Origin: Allochromatium warmingii
GTDB lineage: Bacteria; Pseudomonadota; Gammaproteobacteria; Chromatiales; Chromatiaceae
Length of the DNA: 64,000 bases
NCBI RefSeq assembly: GCF_900107145.1
Contig: NZ_FNOW01000001.1
Coordinates: 91,884 to 155,883, forward strand
Direction of reading: 5' to 3'
Position numbers and translations under genes: made by a program. The notes beneath the pieces were generated by a model. That model was not told the DNA's origin, did not search any database, and worked only from the letters and a program-made list of their open reading frames with translations. Positions 37,901 through 47,979 of the stretch are shown here, piece after piece (positions within the stretch are counted from its first letter, which is position 1; each line of letters opens with the position of its first letter).

Positions 37901-40168
37901 CTAAAATTCTGCCCATTCGTCATTATCCGTCGCCGGGAGTGGTGGCTTGGCTGACCCGCTTTTGGGCCGCTGTTGGCTGGTGGGTTTGTGGCTTGATTTC
38001 GCCCCGCTCGAGGACTTATGCGCGGGTGCAGCAGCACGCGCCGGCAGACGTGCAGTTCCGACTCCGGCCCCTTCGGAACCGACCTTGAATACCGACACCA
38101 CACCGGCCAGCGTCCGCGCCTGATCTTCCAGTGCTTCCGCCGCCGCTGCCGCTTCTTCGACCAAGGCCGCGTTTTGCTGCGTAACCTCGTCCATCTGGGT
38201 GATGGCCTGATTGACCTGTTCAATGCCGGTGGACTGTTCAACCGACGCGGCGGAAATCTCCGCCATGATGCTGGTCACACGGTTGATCGACTCAACGATC
38301 TCGGTCATGCGCATTCCAGCTTCATTGACCTGCGCCGTGCCCGAATCAACTTTCGACACGCTATCGGTAATCAGCGTCTTGATCTCTTTTGCGGCATTCG
38401 CCGAGCGTTGCGCCAAACTGCGTACCTCAGCAGCAACCACCGCAAAGCCGCGCCCTTGCTCACCAGCGCGGGCCGCTTCAACCGCCGCATTAAGCGCAAG
38501 AATATTGGTCTGGAAAGCGATCCCGTCTATGACCCCAATGATGTCGGCAATCTTCTTACTCGACTCAGAAATATCGGCCATCGTTTGCACCGACGCCCCG
38601 ACCACCGCGCCACCTTTGACGGCAACATCAGCGGCAGAAATCGCCAGTTGATTGGCCTGCCGCGCATTGTCCGCATTCTGCTTAACGGTGCTGGTTAGCT
38701 CTTCCATCGAGCTGGCGGTTTCTTCCAATGAGCTGGCCTGTTCTTCGGTACGCTGGCTTAAATCCTGATTGCCGGTCGCAATTTCACCCGAAGCGGTATT
38801 GATGGTATCGACCGCTTCGCGGATGCGGAATACTAAATCTTTTAGATTATTGACGGTCGCATTAACACCGGCTTTGGTCTCGCCAAATAACCCAGGATAG
38901 TCTTTCGTAATCGTCTGGGTTAAATCGCCATCAGCAAGGGCTTGCGAGACGCGCATCACATCTTTTAAGCCAGTCTCAGTGGTATCAGAAAGCTGATTGA
39001 GCAATTGCCCGATATCGCGGGCAAATCCCTGTTTGCTATTCAGATCCAGCTTGATGCTGAAATCACCGCGATTGGCAGCATCAACAATGCGGCGGATTTC
39101 ATCAACCACGTTTGTCAGTGCTTTAACGGTGCCATTGACGCCGTTTTTGGTCTCACCAAATAATCCGGGATAATCGCGGGTGATGGCTTGCGATAGATCA
39201 CCAGCCGCGAGCGCATTCGCCACGCGGGTGACATCTTTGAGACCAATTTCCGTGACTTCGGCTAATTGATTTAAGCCAGTGCCAATGTCTTTGCCAAATC
39301 CCTGTTTGCCATTCAGATCAATGCGACGACTGAAATCACCGCGATTGGCTGCTTGAACGATAGTGGCAATTTCACCGACTAACTGCTTGAGCGTCTCTTG
39401 CATGGTTTTGAGTGATGCCAGCAGACTAGTTTGATCGCCGGATTCCGTTTTAATTGTGTGTCCTAAATCGCCACTGGCCACCGCCAGCACCATCGCTGCC
39501 GCATAATCCGGCTCACCACCAAGCTGACGCAGCAGACTGCGAGCAATCCAGAAGCCAACACCAATCCCCATCAACAGCGCCAGCAGCGTGAGTAACACTA
39601 ATTGCCAGGTTGCCGCATCCGCTGTTTTACCAGCTTGATCGCCATTTTTGTTCATTAACTCGACTTGAAAATCAATCAGCGCATTGACCACTTTAAAATA
39701 AGCGATTTGACGTTCGCGCACTGATCCGAGTAATAGGGCTTTTGCCTCGCTTTGGCGACCTTCACTAATTAAGGTAATGAAATTAGTTTGCAGCGCAATA
39801 TAGGCTGTACGCGCATCTTTAACAGCCGTTAGACGTTCAATCCCTTGCGGAGAGCGAATAGTTTTTTCGAGTTCATTGATCGCATTGAGAATCGCAACTC
39901 GCGCCTGTTCAACACGTTCGACTTCAGCACGAATAGAATTAACATCATCAAGAATCAGCATATTGCGCATAGCACGCGCAATAATACCTAGATTATCAAT
40001 GATATGATTTGCCTGAACGGTCTTGGGGAAATTATCCTCAACGACGGTATGAATCGCTGTATTGATTTGGTTGATCCGAAGTACCCCAATCAGCGCAACC
40101 ACCCCTAACAGTACCAAAACAGCGCCAAACCCTAATCCCAGTCGTGTCGAAACCTTCAAATTGCCCAT
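37901..40168 (-). CDS. Methyl-accepting chemotaxis protein with repeated HAMP domains
   Basis: A 755-residue chemoreceptor. TM1 is at about residues 11-32. A four-helix ligand-binding domain follows (about 35-188), then TM2 (about 190-210). Several HAMP-like units cover about 212-460; two near-identical repeats contain [15 protein letters not shown] / [15 protein letters not shown]. The signalling domain has the methylation helices and the hairpin tip ([20 protein letters not shown]). The C-terminal five residues EWAEF fit the CheR/CheB-tethering pentapeptide. No cheA/cheW is nearby. It is 52 bp upstream of the REC-phosphatase gene. Confidence 0.93.
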   Translation of the reverse strand: MGNLKVSTRLGLGFGAVLVLLGVVALIGVLRINQINTAIHTVVEDNFPKTVQANHIIDNLGIIARAMRNMLILDDVNSIRAEVERVEQARVAILNAINELEKTIRSPQGIERLTAVKDARTAYIALQTNFITLISEGRQSEAKALLLGSVRERQIAYFKVVNALIDFQVELMNKNGDQAGKTADAATWQLVLLTLLALLMGIGVGFWIARSLLRQLGGEPDYAAAMVLAVASGDLGHTIKTESGDQTSLLASLKTMQETLKQLVGEIATIVQAANRGDFSRRIDLNGKQGFGKDIGTGLNQLAEVTEIGLKDVTRVANALAAGDLSQAITRDYPGLFGETKNGVNGTVKALTNVVDEIRRIVDAANRGDFSIKLDLNSKQGFARDIGQLLNQLSDTTETGLKDVMRVSQALADGDLTQTITKDYPGLFGETKAGVNATVNNLKDLVFRIREAVDTINTASGEIATGNQDLSQRTEEQASSLEETASSMEELTSTVKQNADNARQANQLAISAADVAVKGGAVVGASVQTMADISESSKKIADIIGVIDGIAFQTNILALNAAVEAARAGEQGRGFAVVAAEVRSLAQRSANAAKEIKTLITDSVSKVDSGTAQVNEAGMRMTEIVESINRVTSIMAEISAASVEQSTGIEQVNQAITQMDEVTQQNAALVEEAAAAAEALEDQARTLAGVVSVFKVGSEGAGVGTARLPARAAAPAHKSSSGAKSSHKPTSQQRPKSGSAKPPLPATDNDEWAEF

Positions 40169-40225
40169 AGTATTATTCTCGGCGAGTGTGTGGATTCGGT
40201 CATGCGTTACGCACTGAACGCAGCG

Positions 40226-43200
40226 TTATGGATGCGGCATCCAGTCAAGCAAAAGGGTCTGCAACCCGGCAAATTCTTGCTCCATGCACTGCGTTAGGCG
40301 CTCGGCTTCCGCCGTCGCGTCGGCGCACTCAGCAATGTCTTCGAGCTTGGCCGCCAACCCGTGCAGACGAGGTGCCGAGACATTGGCCGCCAAGCCCGCC
40401 AAACTATGCGCTTTGCGCCGCACGCTCACGCGGTCAGCGGCAGTGAGCGCGGCGCGTAACTCGCGCAACCGCTCGGCGGCGTCAAGTTGAAATTGCGCAA
40501 TCACCTCGCAGGCAATACTGCGCTCGCCCATGACGCGCCCGAGCATATCTTCGGCATCAAACGACACGAGCGCGGTTTCAATTTCAGCCGCTTCAGCAGT
40601 GTCGAATGCTGCGAATCCCTCGGCCTCGGGTAGCGACGATAGCCGCTGCCCCTCAGTGCTGGCAGCGCGTGCGTGATCGTTCCGCCGCAACTGCTCGGCG
40701 ATAATCTGGCGTAATTCCTGAGGTCGAACGGGTTTAGAAATATAGGCATCCATCCCCGCTTCCAGACAGCGGCGCACATCGCCTGGCATCACCAGTGCCG
40801 TCATCGCAATGATGGGAACCTGCCGATCAAGCACCCCAACAGCACCATCGCGGATGAAACGTGCGGTTTCAAATCCGTCGAGTTCCGGCATCTGACCGTC
40901 CATTAGCACTAAATCATAGCGTGTGCGAGCGAGTGCCTCCAACGCCTCTAAACCATTGCTGGCGACATCTGGAGTAGGATAACCGAGTTTTTCGAGGATG
41001 CCACGCGCAACAATTTGATTTGTCGCGTTATCGTCCACAAGCAAAATACGCGCCTGTGGATATTCTAACGGCTGAGCATCAAGCCAGGGATCGGCAACAA
41101 CCGGCAGCGCGGGCGCGGCAGCGCGTCCGAGTAACCGCTGCAAACAGGCCCGTAGCAGATGCTGGCGCAGTGGTTTGGTGACATAGCCGGTAAAATCAGC
41201 CGATTCCAGACGCGCCGCATCTTCGCGCTTGGCTAACGCTGTGAGCAACACTAACTGCGTGTCACGAATCGTCCATTCTTGCTTAATCAGCCGCGCCAGT
41301 TGCAAACCATTGGGGTCAGGCATCCGCAAGTCGATCAGCGCCACATCAAAGGGCGCACCGGCTTGCGCCGCTTGATGCAAGACGCGCAGCGCATCGCCGG
41401 CTCGCGCTGCAACCGCCACCTGACAGCCCCATGAGCGCAGCAAGGTTGCGGCCTGAGTGCGATTATCAGAATGGTCATCGACGACCAACACCTTCAGTCG
41501 CGCCAAATCATCGCTTTGCTTGGCGGGCAATGTGAGCGCCAACCGCTCCAATTCAGCGGTAAACCAAAAGCGCGACCCCTTGCCCGGCTGACTTTCTAAG
41601 CCAATCTCACCGTTCATCAATTCGGCTAATTGTTTGGCAATCACCAACCCCAGTCCGGTGCCACCAAAACGGCGCGTCGTCGAACTGTCCACCTGATTAA
41701 AAGCCGTGAATAGCTTATTGATTTTATCTTGCGCAATGCCAATGCCGCTGTCGTGAACTTCAAAGCGAATCAAGACCCGCTCAGCTTCAGCTCGCATCAA
41801 TGATAATTGGATCCCGACCTCGCCCTGACTGGTGAATTTGATCGCATTGCCCATCAAATTAATAATCACTTGGCGTAAATAACGCGGATCGCCGCGCACC
41901 GCTGTTGGCACATTGGGCGCGATGCAATACGTCAGCTCTAAGTCTTTTTCATGGGCATTAAACGCCATCATTTCGAGCACTTCTTCGATCAGCAATCGCA
42001 AATCGAACTCCAAATGCTCCAGCTCCAATTTGCCGGCTTCGATCTTAGAAAAATCGAGAATATCGTTAATCAGCGTGAGTAAATTCTCGCCACTATCACG
42101 CACAATCTCGGCTAAACGGCGCTGTTCGGCGTCAAGATTGGTGTCGAGCAACAGGCGCGTAATACCAATCACGCCGTTCATTGGAGTACGAATCTCATGG
42201 CTCATATTCGCCAAAAACTGACTTTTTGCTTGGGTCGAAGCTTCCGCCTGCGCTAATGCTTGATCGAGTTCGTGATTTTGCAATTCCATGCGGCGGGCAT
42301 ATTGCTGCAACTGCTGCTCGGCGAGTTTACGTTCGCCGATATCTTTTACACCGCCATAGAGCCGCCGCGCTCCGCATTCATCTACCAGACATTGATTGAT
42401 GAGTTCAACCCACGCATTGCCCCCATCGCGGCGACGTAACCGTAGCTGACAACTGGAAATCGACTCTTCTTGCAATTCGGCCTGATGCTGGTCAAATAGT
42501 GGGCGATCATCCAGCACAACTAAGCGCCGCCAAGTGCCCATTGATAAAATCGCTTCGCGGGTGTGACCAGTAATGGTTTCCACCGCGCCATTGACCCAAT
42601 CGAGCTTAAACCGATTCGGCGTAACCTCAATGCACGAATACACAATATCCGACATCAACATCGATAAGCGTCGAAACCGCGCTTCATTTAAACGCAAGGC
42701 TTGTTCGGCTCGCCGCTGACGCACGGTGCGCCAAATTGAATTAGCAATCAATTGCACGCTTTCGACATCTAATTCACTATAATCAGTCGCTTTATTGCCG
42801 ACACCAGCTAACATGCGCACCAAACCGCCTTCAATCACTGGAATAGTTAAAAAGCGATGTAAAGGTGCATGATTGGGTGGCAATCCGGCTTTACCCAAAT
42901 ACTGCGGATAATCATTGCAGGTAATCGGAGACCGCTGACGCAGTGCATCCGCCCATGCACCCGCCTGACTGATGGAATAATGAATCGCATTCGGCGGTAA
43001 TTGACAGCCGCCCGTTTCGACTGTCGCTTGTGACCAAGCAACTAATTCAATCGTTTCTTGATCGGAGTTAACCAGATGAATAAAGCCAATGAGACTGCCA
43101 GTCAGCGATTCAGCGCACAGTAGGCCGCGCTGCATAAATTCGACTTCATCGAATTGATCCGCGACTTGCGGCAATTCTAACAGCGCCTCAGCGCGACGCT

Positions 43201-44218
43201 GCTGTAAATCCATCAGTAATTCACTGTGCTTGCGCTCAGTAATATCGCGATTGACGCCGCGCCGCCCTTGATACGTCCCATCGACATCATAGACCGGACG
43301 ACAACTATGCTCAATCCAGCATAGCGATCCATCAGGCCGCTGCAAACGCAACTGTAATTGACTATGCGGCGCTGGATCGCAACTGCCCTGAATATCGCAT
43401 TGATGATCGAGCCACAAATCATAATCATCGGGATGCAGCAAGCAATTCATCAGCTCGGAATCGGCAAGAAAATCCTCCGGCGCATAGCCGCAAATCGGTT
43501 CGCAGGCCGGTGAAACATAGAGATAACGGCCATCCGGCCCCATCCAATAATCCCAATCTGCTGAATAATCAGCCAACATTCTATAGCGCGTTTCGCTGTC
43601 ACGCAGTCGCGCATAGGCGGCATGGATTTCTGCTTCATGTTGGAGATGCGCGGTTAAATCAATAATTGAGCAAACAAGATTATATTGATTTTCTTCATCT
43701 TCAGACGGCACGCGCATCACATGCAATTCACCGATAAAATTCCCGCCATTAGTGGTTAAAAAATGTACTTCATCACAATGTGCCTCACCATCTACCCAAG
43801 CGCGTTGCAGCGTATCATCGAGCACCATATCGGATTGACGCGCAACCAAACGTGGCAAATAATGCTGACGCTTATGTTTTTCGCGTAGGGCAAACAGCCG
43901 ATCACCGGCATGATTCGACACCAGAATTAACCCATGTCGATCAACCACTAAAATCGGTTGCGGCACACCATAAAATAGCGCCGAATAACGATTAGCAATT
44001 CGCTCAACAGCGGCTTGTGTCTCACGTAATTCGATATTTTGTAATTCTAATTCTGCCTGATAAATCAGCAGATTTTCGGTCAATTCCGATAAGCCAATTT
44101 CACCCCGCGCCAAGCGCCGCTCAGCCCATTCAAGATCGCCGCGATCCAATGCTTTACGCGCCCGCGCACGCACTTCGGGGAGTTCAGAGGGTTTTGGCGG
44201 GTTGGTGTGAGCGGCCAT
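40226..44218 (-). CDS. Hybrid sensor histidine kinase (PAS-PAS-GAF-PAS-HisKA-HATPase-REC-REC-HPt)
   Basis: A 1330-residue soluble BarA-like phosphorelay kinase. Domain order: coiled N-terminus (1-75), PAS (about 76-195), PAS/PAC (about 208-330, ends [10 protein letters not shown]), GAF (about 340-510), PAS (about 515-635), HisKA with H674 in [12 protein letters not shown], HATPase ([34 protein letters not shown]), REC1 ([20 protein letters not shown]), REC2 ([21 protein letters not shown]) and a C-terminal HPt ([12 protein letters not shown]). No TM segment is visible, so it senses a cytoplasmic signal. It is the first gene of the four-gene cluster; the two REC proteins downstream are likely targets. 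Confidence 0.94.
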   Translation of the reverse strand: MAAHTNPPKPSELPEVRARARKALDRGDLEWAERRLARGEIGLSELTENLLIYQAELELQNIELRETQAAVERIANRYSALFYGVPQPILVVDRHGLILVSNHAGDRLFALREKHKRQHYLPRLVARQSDMVLDDTLQRAWVDGEAHCDEVHFLTTNGGNFIGELHVMRVPSEDEENQYNLVCSIIDLTAHLQHEAEIHAAYARLRDSETRYRMLADYSADWDYWMGPDGRYLYVSPACEPICGYAPEDFLADSELMNCLLHPDDYDLWLDHQCDIQGSCDPAPHSQLQLRLQRPDGSLCWIEHSCRPVYDVDGTYQGRRGVNRDITERKHSELLMDLQQRRAEALLELPQVADQFDEVEFMQRGLLCAESLTGSLIGFIHLVNSDQETIELVAWSQATVETGGCQLPPNAIHYSISQAGAWADALRQRSPITCNDYPQYLGKAGLPPNHAPLHRFLTIPVIEGGLVRMLAGVGNKATDYSELDVESVQLIANSIWRTVRQRRAEQALRLNEARFRRLSMLMSDIVYSCIEVTPNRFKLDWVNGAVETITGHTREAILSMGTWRRLVVLDDRPLFDQHQAELQEESISSCQLRLRRRDGGNAWVELINQCLVDECGARRLYGGVKDIGERKLAEQQLQQYARRMELQNHELDQALAQAEASTQAKSQFLANMSHEIRTPMNGVIGITRLLLDTNLDAEQRRLAEIVRDSGENLLTLINDILDFSKIEAGKLELEHLEFDLRLLIEEVLEMMAFNAHEKDLELTYCIAPNVPTAVRGDPRYLRQVIINLMGNAIKFTSQGEVGIQLSLMRAEAERVLIRFEVHDSGIGIAQDKINKLFTAFNQVDSSTTRRFGGTGLGLVIAKQLAELMNGEIGLESQPGKGSRFWFTAELERLALTLPAKQSDDLARLKVLVVDDHSDNRTQAATLLRSWGCQVAVAARAGDALRVLHQAAQAGAPFDVALIDLRMPDPNGLQLARLIKQEWTIRDTQLVLLTALAKREDAARLESADFTGYVTKPLRQHLLRACLQRLLGRAAAPALPVVADPWLDAQPLEYPQARILLVDDNATNQIVARGILEKLGYPTPDVASNGLEALEALARTRYDLVLMDGQMPELDGFETARFIRDGAVGVLDRQVPIIAMTALVMPGDVRRCLEAGMDAYISKPVRPQELRQIIAEQLRRNDHARAASTEGQRLSSLPEAEGFAAFDTAEAAEIETALVSFDAEDMLGRVMGERSIACEVIAQFQLDAAERLRELRAALTAADRVSVRRKAHSLAGLAANVSAPRLHGLAAKLEDIAECADATAEAERLTQCMEQEFAGLQTLLLDWMPHP

Positions 44219-44463
44219 GGCGAGATCCTAAACAGGTAAGCTGAACGGCAACTAGCTTCCCGGCGCTTAACGTCGGGCTGGCGGCTGGGCGTTATTAACC
44301 AAGTATTAAGTTTAGAACAAGCGGGCGCTGGGTGGCTGTAGCATAGTTGCCCAGCGAATACGATAGGTGTTTACAGGGCGTGACGCCACAACGCGGAGAA
44401 CAACCGCCGTGATGCTGTGAGCGTAGCAGATCGGGTACGACGGTTGAGATTGGGTCAGTGATC

Positions 44464-44490
44464 AGCTTCCAGCAATCGCTGCTGGAAGCT
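44464..44490. repeat. REP-like palindrome downstream of pucC
   Basis: AGCTTCCAGC and GCTGGAAGCT pair over 10 bp with a short loop, followed by GGTAGCTAAAAAAC. It is the same word as the element at 10897-10931, and lies 14 bp beyond the pucC stop, where it could act as a 3' stabilising stem-loop. Confidence 0.6.
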
Positions 44491-44503
44491 GGTAGCTAAA
44501 AAA

Positions 44504-45946
44504 CTACGGCATTTGATCTAAACCGATCTTCGATGAATCGCGCATAACAGTCGCGCCCGATTTCAGCGCCATCGGCACCACGATCACCAACGCCCCGACC
44601 AATAGCAGGATTTCCAGTCCATACACGACGATATAGCCCACTTCCGGCCCAGTCAGCGTCGGCCCAAATGCACCACTGGTTGCCATGCTCGAAATCGCAT
44701 CGCGCAGACTGCCGCCCAGCGCCATCGCCAAACCGTTAGCGGTTGCCTGCACCGCGCCCCACGCCCCCAGCGCCAGACCACTATGTAGACCGCCGTGCTC
44801 GCCGCCAGCCATATCCATCGCAGCGGTCAACGTGCCAACGGCGAAAAACCCGCCGCCAAATCCAATCAACGCTGTGCCAGCGCGAAACAGCGTCACTGAT
44901 CCCGAACTTGCGGCAAAAATCACTGCCGCAAATGCCAGCAGCCCGCACAGCACGCCAATCAGCGTCAACCGATAGGTATTGCCGCCCTGCCCGAGCCAGT
45001 AGCCCGAAAGCACAAAGGCCGCCAGCGTGCCGGTCGCCCAGAGCGCGGTGAGCGCCGTCGTTTGCGACACGCTCATCCCCAACACCTGACCGCCATAGGG
45101 TTCGAGTAAAATATCCTGCATCGTAAACCCAGCCGTACCCAAACCGACGACAATCAACAGCCGACTCGCCTGACCGCCGGTAGCAAACTCGCGCCACGTA
45201 TCCAAAAATGGCGGGCGCTTGGTTGGATTCGCCGCACGGACAGAATCAATCGCTTCTTGCTTCCACAGCGCAACCAGATTGAGCGCAATCGTGGCCACCG
45301 CCGCGCCCTGAATCAGTTGGATTAACAACTGTTGCGAAAAATTGGTCAGCAACTGCCCAAACAGCAGCGCACTGAGCACCATGCCAATCAACAATGTGAC
45401 ATACAGCAGCGCCACCACTCGCGGACGCTTATCGTGCGGTGCGAGATCCATCGCCAGCGCCAAACCAGCCGTTTGCGTGGTGTGCAAACCGGCACCGACC
45501 ATCAAAAAGGCCAAGCCAGCGCCGATCTTGCCCAAAATATTCAGACTGTTTGACGCATCCCCAAGCAACAGCAGCGCAAACGGCATGATGGCAAAACCGC
45601 CGAACTGCAACATGCTCCCGAACCAGATATAGGGCACCCGACGCAACCCGAATGCCGAATGATGATAGTCCGAGCGATGCCCGATCAACGCCCGAAACGG
45701 TGCAAAGATCAACGGCAGCGCCAACATGGTGGCTACGAGCCAAGTCGGAACCCCGAGTTCCACGACCATGACGCGATTGAGCGTGCCGGTTAGCAGCACC
45801 ATCGCAATGGCAATCGACACCTGAAACAGCGACAGGCGCAGCAAGCGCGACAACGGTAAATCTGGGGTCGCTACATCCGCAAACGGCAGCAATTGCCGGA
45901 CAAGCTGACGCCACGCGAGTAATCGCGGATCAATGGGTTGACTCAT
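44504..45946 (-). CDS. pucC: PucC/LhaA family bacteriochlorophyll delivery protein (BCD family MFS)
   Basis: A 480-residue, 12-TM major-facilitator-like protein of the PucC/LhaA family, needed for assembly or stability of light-harvesting complexes. The family motif HRSDYHHSAFGLRRVPYIW lies near residues 85-105, with FGGGFFAVGTLTAAMDMA and GLHSGLALGAWGAVQATANG in the C-terminal half. The ATG at 45946 has GGAG 11 bases upstream. It is downstream of, and on the same strand as, the pucBA units, as in purple bacterial puc operons. A probable terminator and a 303-bp gap lie between it and the last antenna gene. Confidence 0.93.
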   Translation of the reverse strand: MSQPIDPRLLAWRQLVRQLLPFADVATPDLPLSRLLRLSLFQVSIAIAMVLLTGTLNRVMVVELGVPTWLVATMLALPLIFAPFRALIGHRSDYHHSAFGLRRVPYIWFGSMLQFGGFAIMPFALLLLGDASNSLNILGKIGAGLAFLMVGAGLHTTQTAGLALAMDLAPHDKRPRVVALLYVTLLIGMVLSALLFGQLLTNFSQQLLIQLIQGAAVATIALNLVALWKQEAIDSVRAANPTKRPPFLDTWREFATGGQASRLLIVVGLGTAGFTMQDILLEPYGGQVLGMSVSQTTALTALWATGTLAAFVLSGYWLGQGGNTYRLTLIGVLCGLLAFAAVIFAASSGSVTLFRAGTALIGFGGGFFAVGTLTAAMDMAGGEHGGLHSGLALGAWGAVQATANGLAMALGGSLRDAISSMATSGAFGPTLTGPEVGYIVVYGLEILLLVGALVIVVPMALKSGATVMRDSSKIGLDQMP

Positions 45947-46249
45947 GCCAATATTTTCTCCGATCTGATACAGAAACAGCGCCACCTGACGGCACGCTTA
46001 ACGCAGGACAGACGCCCGTTATTGCAAAGCGGCGATGGTACGCTTTCGCTGATATGAGGGAAAGTTACAGGGCGGACGCCAGAGCGTGCGACAGCGGAGA
46101 GGCAGTGGGAGGAGGTGCTCAAAAAACCACACGGCGGCTGGAATGAACCTAAGGATTAGGTCTTCCATCCGCCGTGCAACGTACAGTGCTGTACGTCTGG
46201 AATCGATGTCACCGTCACCGCGAGGCGACAGCTATCGATTAGCCTGCGA
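45947..46249. other. Gap between pucC and the last antenna gene
   Basis: It contains the hairpin listed at 46126-46179, a small palindrome (CGTACAGTGCTGTACG, about 46183-46198) and a stretch (46070-46110) resembling 44375-44402 (TACAGGGCG..GACGCCA..CGGAGA). No TGT-N12-ACA box is evident. A pucC promoter may lie here, but I cannot identify one with confidence. Confidence 0.5.
46126..46179 (-). terminator. Probable terminator after the distal puc unit
   Basis: On the reverse strand an 8-bp stem (CACGGCGG with CCGCCGTG, reinforced by GGAA/TTCC) is followed by GG and a run of six T. It is 70 bp beyond the last alpha-gene stop and would reduce read-through into pucC. Confidence 0.6.
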
Positions 46250-46408
46250 TCACTGGAAGCCGATGCCGACCGAGAAGAGCACTGCGTGGACAGCGATAGC
46301 CAGAAGCAGCAGCGCGTAGAAAATCGGCATCAGCCAGTTAGCCGGATTGACAACCAGCCAAATTTTCCAATCTTCTTCGGGGTTCTTCGGCTTTGCGACG
46401 TCGCTCAT
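46250..46408 (-). CDS. pucA: LH2-type antenna alpha peptide, divergent copy (F-terminal form)
   Basis: A 52-residue light-harvesting alpha peptide. The N-terminus MSDVAKPKNPEEDWKIWLVV precedes the TM helix with the bacteriochlorophyll ligand His in LAIAVHAVLFS. The C-terminus is short, VGIGFQ. It was read directly from the sequence. The first 11 codons are identical in DNA to the alpha gene at 47516-47677, after which the two diverge strongly. Phe replaces the Trp found at the equivalent C-terminal position of the sister copy. It is the last gene of the distal pucBABA unit. Confidence 0.9.
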   Translation of the reverse strand: MSDVAKPKNPEEDWKIWLVVNPANWLMPIFYALLLLAIAVHAVLFSVGIGFQ

Positions 46409-46446
46409 TGTATGTTCCTCTGTAGAAAGAGAGAATTAAAACCGGC

Positions 46447-46587
46447 TTACCACCAAGGATTGGCGGCGATCACGAACAGGTGAGCCAGGGCGGCCAGACC
46501 GACGAATGCGGTGTAGGTTACCTTGAACTGCTCGTGGAATTCCTTCGCCTGCTGCTCGGTCAGACCCGACAGGGATTGCTCGGCCAT
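46447..46587 (-). CDS. pucB: LH2 antenna beta peptide
   Basis: A 46-residue beta peptide: MAEQSLSGLTEQQAKEFHEQ, then the TM helix with the bacteriochlorophyll ligand His in LAALAHLFVIAANPWW. The upstream His in KEFHEQF is the second conserved beta His. It is identical to 47716-47856. GGGAGA precedes the start. It pairs with the alpha gene 38 bp downstream. Confidence 0.93.
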   Translation of the reverse strand: MAEQSLSGLTEQQAKEFHEQFKVTYTAFVGLAALAHLFVIAANPWW

Positions 46588-46710
46588 CGTTTGATCTCCC
46601 AAAGGGATGAATTTAAGTGTCTCTTGGAGGTATTCCAGAGAACCAGGGATTCCACCGCGACTCGTTTCGCTGAATATTTGATCCGCGTCGCGACGAGATA
46701 AATTCGCTAC

Positions 46711-46920
46711 TTACTGTGCAGCTGGAGCGGCTGCTTCAACCGCTGCCGGAGCCGGTGCGTGCCAGCCCTGACCTTCCAGATCGAACGCCACAATGTGAAC
46801 CAGTACCGCAGTCACCGCCAGCGCGATGAAGGTCGGGATCAGCCACGTGGACGGATTAACGACCAGCCAGAACTTGTAGTCGTTTTCGAGAGGCTTGTAA
46901 CCCATGAATTCGATTGCCAT
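46711..46920 (-). CDS. pucA: LH2 antenna alpha peptide, long Ala/Pro-tailed form
   Basis: A 69-residue alpha peptide: NDYKFWLVVNPSTWLIPTF leads into the helix with ligand His in AVLVHIVAF, then LEGQGWHAP and a Pro/Ala tail (about 55-69). The tail lengthens the periplasmic side relative to the 52-53-residue alphas. A second in-frame ATG six codons in (MGYKPL) could also start it. It is identical to 47980-48189 and is encoded 17 bp after its beta partner. Confidence 0.93.
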   Translation of the reverse strand: MAIEFMGYKPLENDYKFWLVVNPSTWLIPTFIALAVTAVLVHIVAFDLEGQGWHAPAPAAVEAAAPAAQ

Positions 46921-46937
46921 TTCTCAATACCTCTCAA

Positions 46938-47081
46938 TTACCACCAAGGATTCGCCGCGATGACGAACAGATGTGCCAGAGCGGCCAGACCCACAAATGC
47001 GGTGTAGGTCACCTTGAACTGCTCGTGGAATTCTTTCGCTTGCTGCTCGGTCAGACCCGACAGACTCTTCATATCAGCCAT
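46938..47081 (-). CDS. pucB: LH2 antenna beta peptide, first gene of the distal unit
   Basis: A 47-residue beta peptide starting MADMKSLSGLTEQQAKEF, with the same helix as the other beta (FVGLAALAHLFVIAANPWW). GGAGG precedes the ATG. It is the promoter-proximal gene of the distal unit, with the -10 element about 136 bp upstream. Identical to 48207-48350. Confidence 0.93.
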   Translation of the reverse strand: MADMKSLSGLTEQQAKEFHEQFKVTYTAFVGLAALAHLFVIAANPWW

Positions 47082-47212
47082 TGTTGGCCTCCGTTGATAC
47101 TGGATATCGTCACGACGATGCCGAGAGGGGCGATGCCACCATGACACCGCAGTGCGGAACTGACACACCCCAGTCGGTTTTTGATACCTCAGGATCCCTT
47201 CGAGATCCTGTG
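47082..47212 (-). other. Leader of the distal puc unit
   Basis: About 130 bp between the promoter and the first beta gene. Apart from 13 bases at the gene end it does not match the leader of the proximal unit, although both contain a GGATCC/GATCCT-type self-complementary stretch near the promoter (around 47191-47210 and 48463-48482). Confidence 0.55.
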
Positions 47213-47256
47213 TGTCATCTTAGCTTGACACGCGCATATGTCAAGCCTTTTAGACA
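47213..47256 (-). promoter_or_regulatory. Promoter with twin PpsR/CrtJ-type boxes, distal puc unit
   Basis: On the reverse strand a -35 TTGACA (47239-47244) and -10 TAAGAT (47217-47222) are separated by 16 bp. Two TGT-N12-ACA boxes, 47213-47230 and 47239-47256, overlap the -10 and -35 and are 8 bp apart. This is the geometry known for PpsR/CrtJ repression of photosynthesis genes. Confidence 0.85.
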
Positions 47257-47430
47257 CTCATTCTTGATCTAGGTCAGGTATTCGTGTGATTTCGGGTGGT
47301 GAGCCGTCAGCGGCCAGCTTTGAACCGCCTGCAAGATGTTTGACTGGTGACGAAGCTCCGGCTTCGTGACCAGAGACCAGATAAGCCGCGTGCTCGCCTT
47401 GCTGGAAGCTGAAAGCGGGTCGCTCAAAAC

Positions 47431-47470
47431 AAAAAACCGGATCAAGCCCAAAAGCTTGATCCGGTTTTTT
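47431..47470 (-). terminator. Intrinsic terminator after the proximal puc unit
   Basis: ACCGGATCAAGC and GCTTGATCCGGT pair over 12 bp with a six-base loop and are flanked by A and T runs, extending the stem. It is 46 bp beyond the stop of the proximal alpha gene, so it separates the two puc transcription units. Confidence 0.88.
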
Positions 47471-47515
47471 TTGCTTGGCTCCAGAACCGAAGTTCTGGAT
47501 CAGCTGTTCACGCTA

Positions 47516-47677
47516 TTATGCGTGCCAGCCCAGACCAACTGCAAACACAACCCAGTGTACTGCAATTGCAACACCTAGGACGGCCAGCAGGTAAGGCATC
47601 AGCCAAGTAGCCGGGTTCACAACCAGCCAGATCTTCCAATCGTCTTCGGGGTTCTTCGGCTTTGCGACGTCGCTCAT
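47516..47677 (-). CDS. pucA: LH2-type antenna alpha peptide, divergent copy (WHA-terminal form)
   Basis: A 53-residue alpha peptide: MSDVAKPKNPEDDWKIWLVV, helix LLAVLGVAIAVHWVVFAVG with the ligand His, and C-terminus LGWHA. Compared with the paralogue at 46250-46408 it keeps the same first 11 codons but differs at most helix positions (for example Tyr-Leu-Leu for Ile-Phe-Tyr, Trp next to the ligand His). It was read directly from the sequence and ends the proximal unit. Confidence 0.9.
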   Translation of the reverse strand: MSDVAKPKNPEDDWKIWLVVNPATWLMPYLLAVLGVAIAVHWVVFAVGLGWHA

Positions 47678-47715
47678 TGTATGTTCCTCTGTAGAAAGAG
47701 AGAATTAAAACCGGC

Positions 47716-47856
47716 TTACCACCAAGGATTGGCGGCGATCACGAACAGGTGAGCCAGGGCGGCCAGACCGACGAATGCGGTGTAGGTTACCTTGAACTGC
47801 TCGTGGAATTCCTTCGCCTGCTGCTCGGTCAGACCCGACAGGGATTGCTCGGCCAT
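47716..47856 (-). CDS. pucB: LH2 antenna beta peptide (proximal unit, second beta)
   Basis: Identical in DNA to 46447-46587. 46 residues, beginning MAEQSLSGLTEQQ and ending AANPWW, with both conserved beta histidines. It pairs with the alpha gene 38 bp downstream. Confidence 0.93.
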   Translation of the reverse strand: MAEQSLSGLTEQQAKEFHEQFKVTYTAFVGLAALAHLFVIAANPWW

Positions 47857-47979
47857 CGTTTGATCTCCCAAAGGGATGAATTTAAGTGTCTCTTGGAGGT
47901 ATTCCAGAGAACCAGGGATTCCACCGCGACTCGTTTCGCTGAATATTTGATCCGCGTCGCGACGAGATAAATTCGCTAC

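Larger units (their letters stand above)
46374..47094. repeat. Direct repeat copy 1 (721 bp) covering pucBAB and the start of pucA
   Basis: It is identical base for base, as far as I can check by eye, to 47643-48363 (offset 1269). The left boundary lies inside the terminal alpha gene after codon 11; the right boundary is 13 bp upstream of the first beta start codon. It contains two beta genes, one alpha gene and their ribosome binding sites. Confidence 0.95.

Noticed and set aside
38018..38698. A 226-codon forward frame opposite the chemoreceptor tip
   Set aside because: It lies across the most conserved part of the MCP signalling domain and is an antisense shadow.
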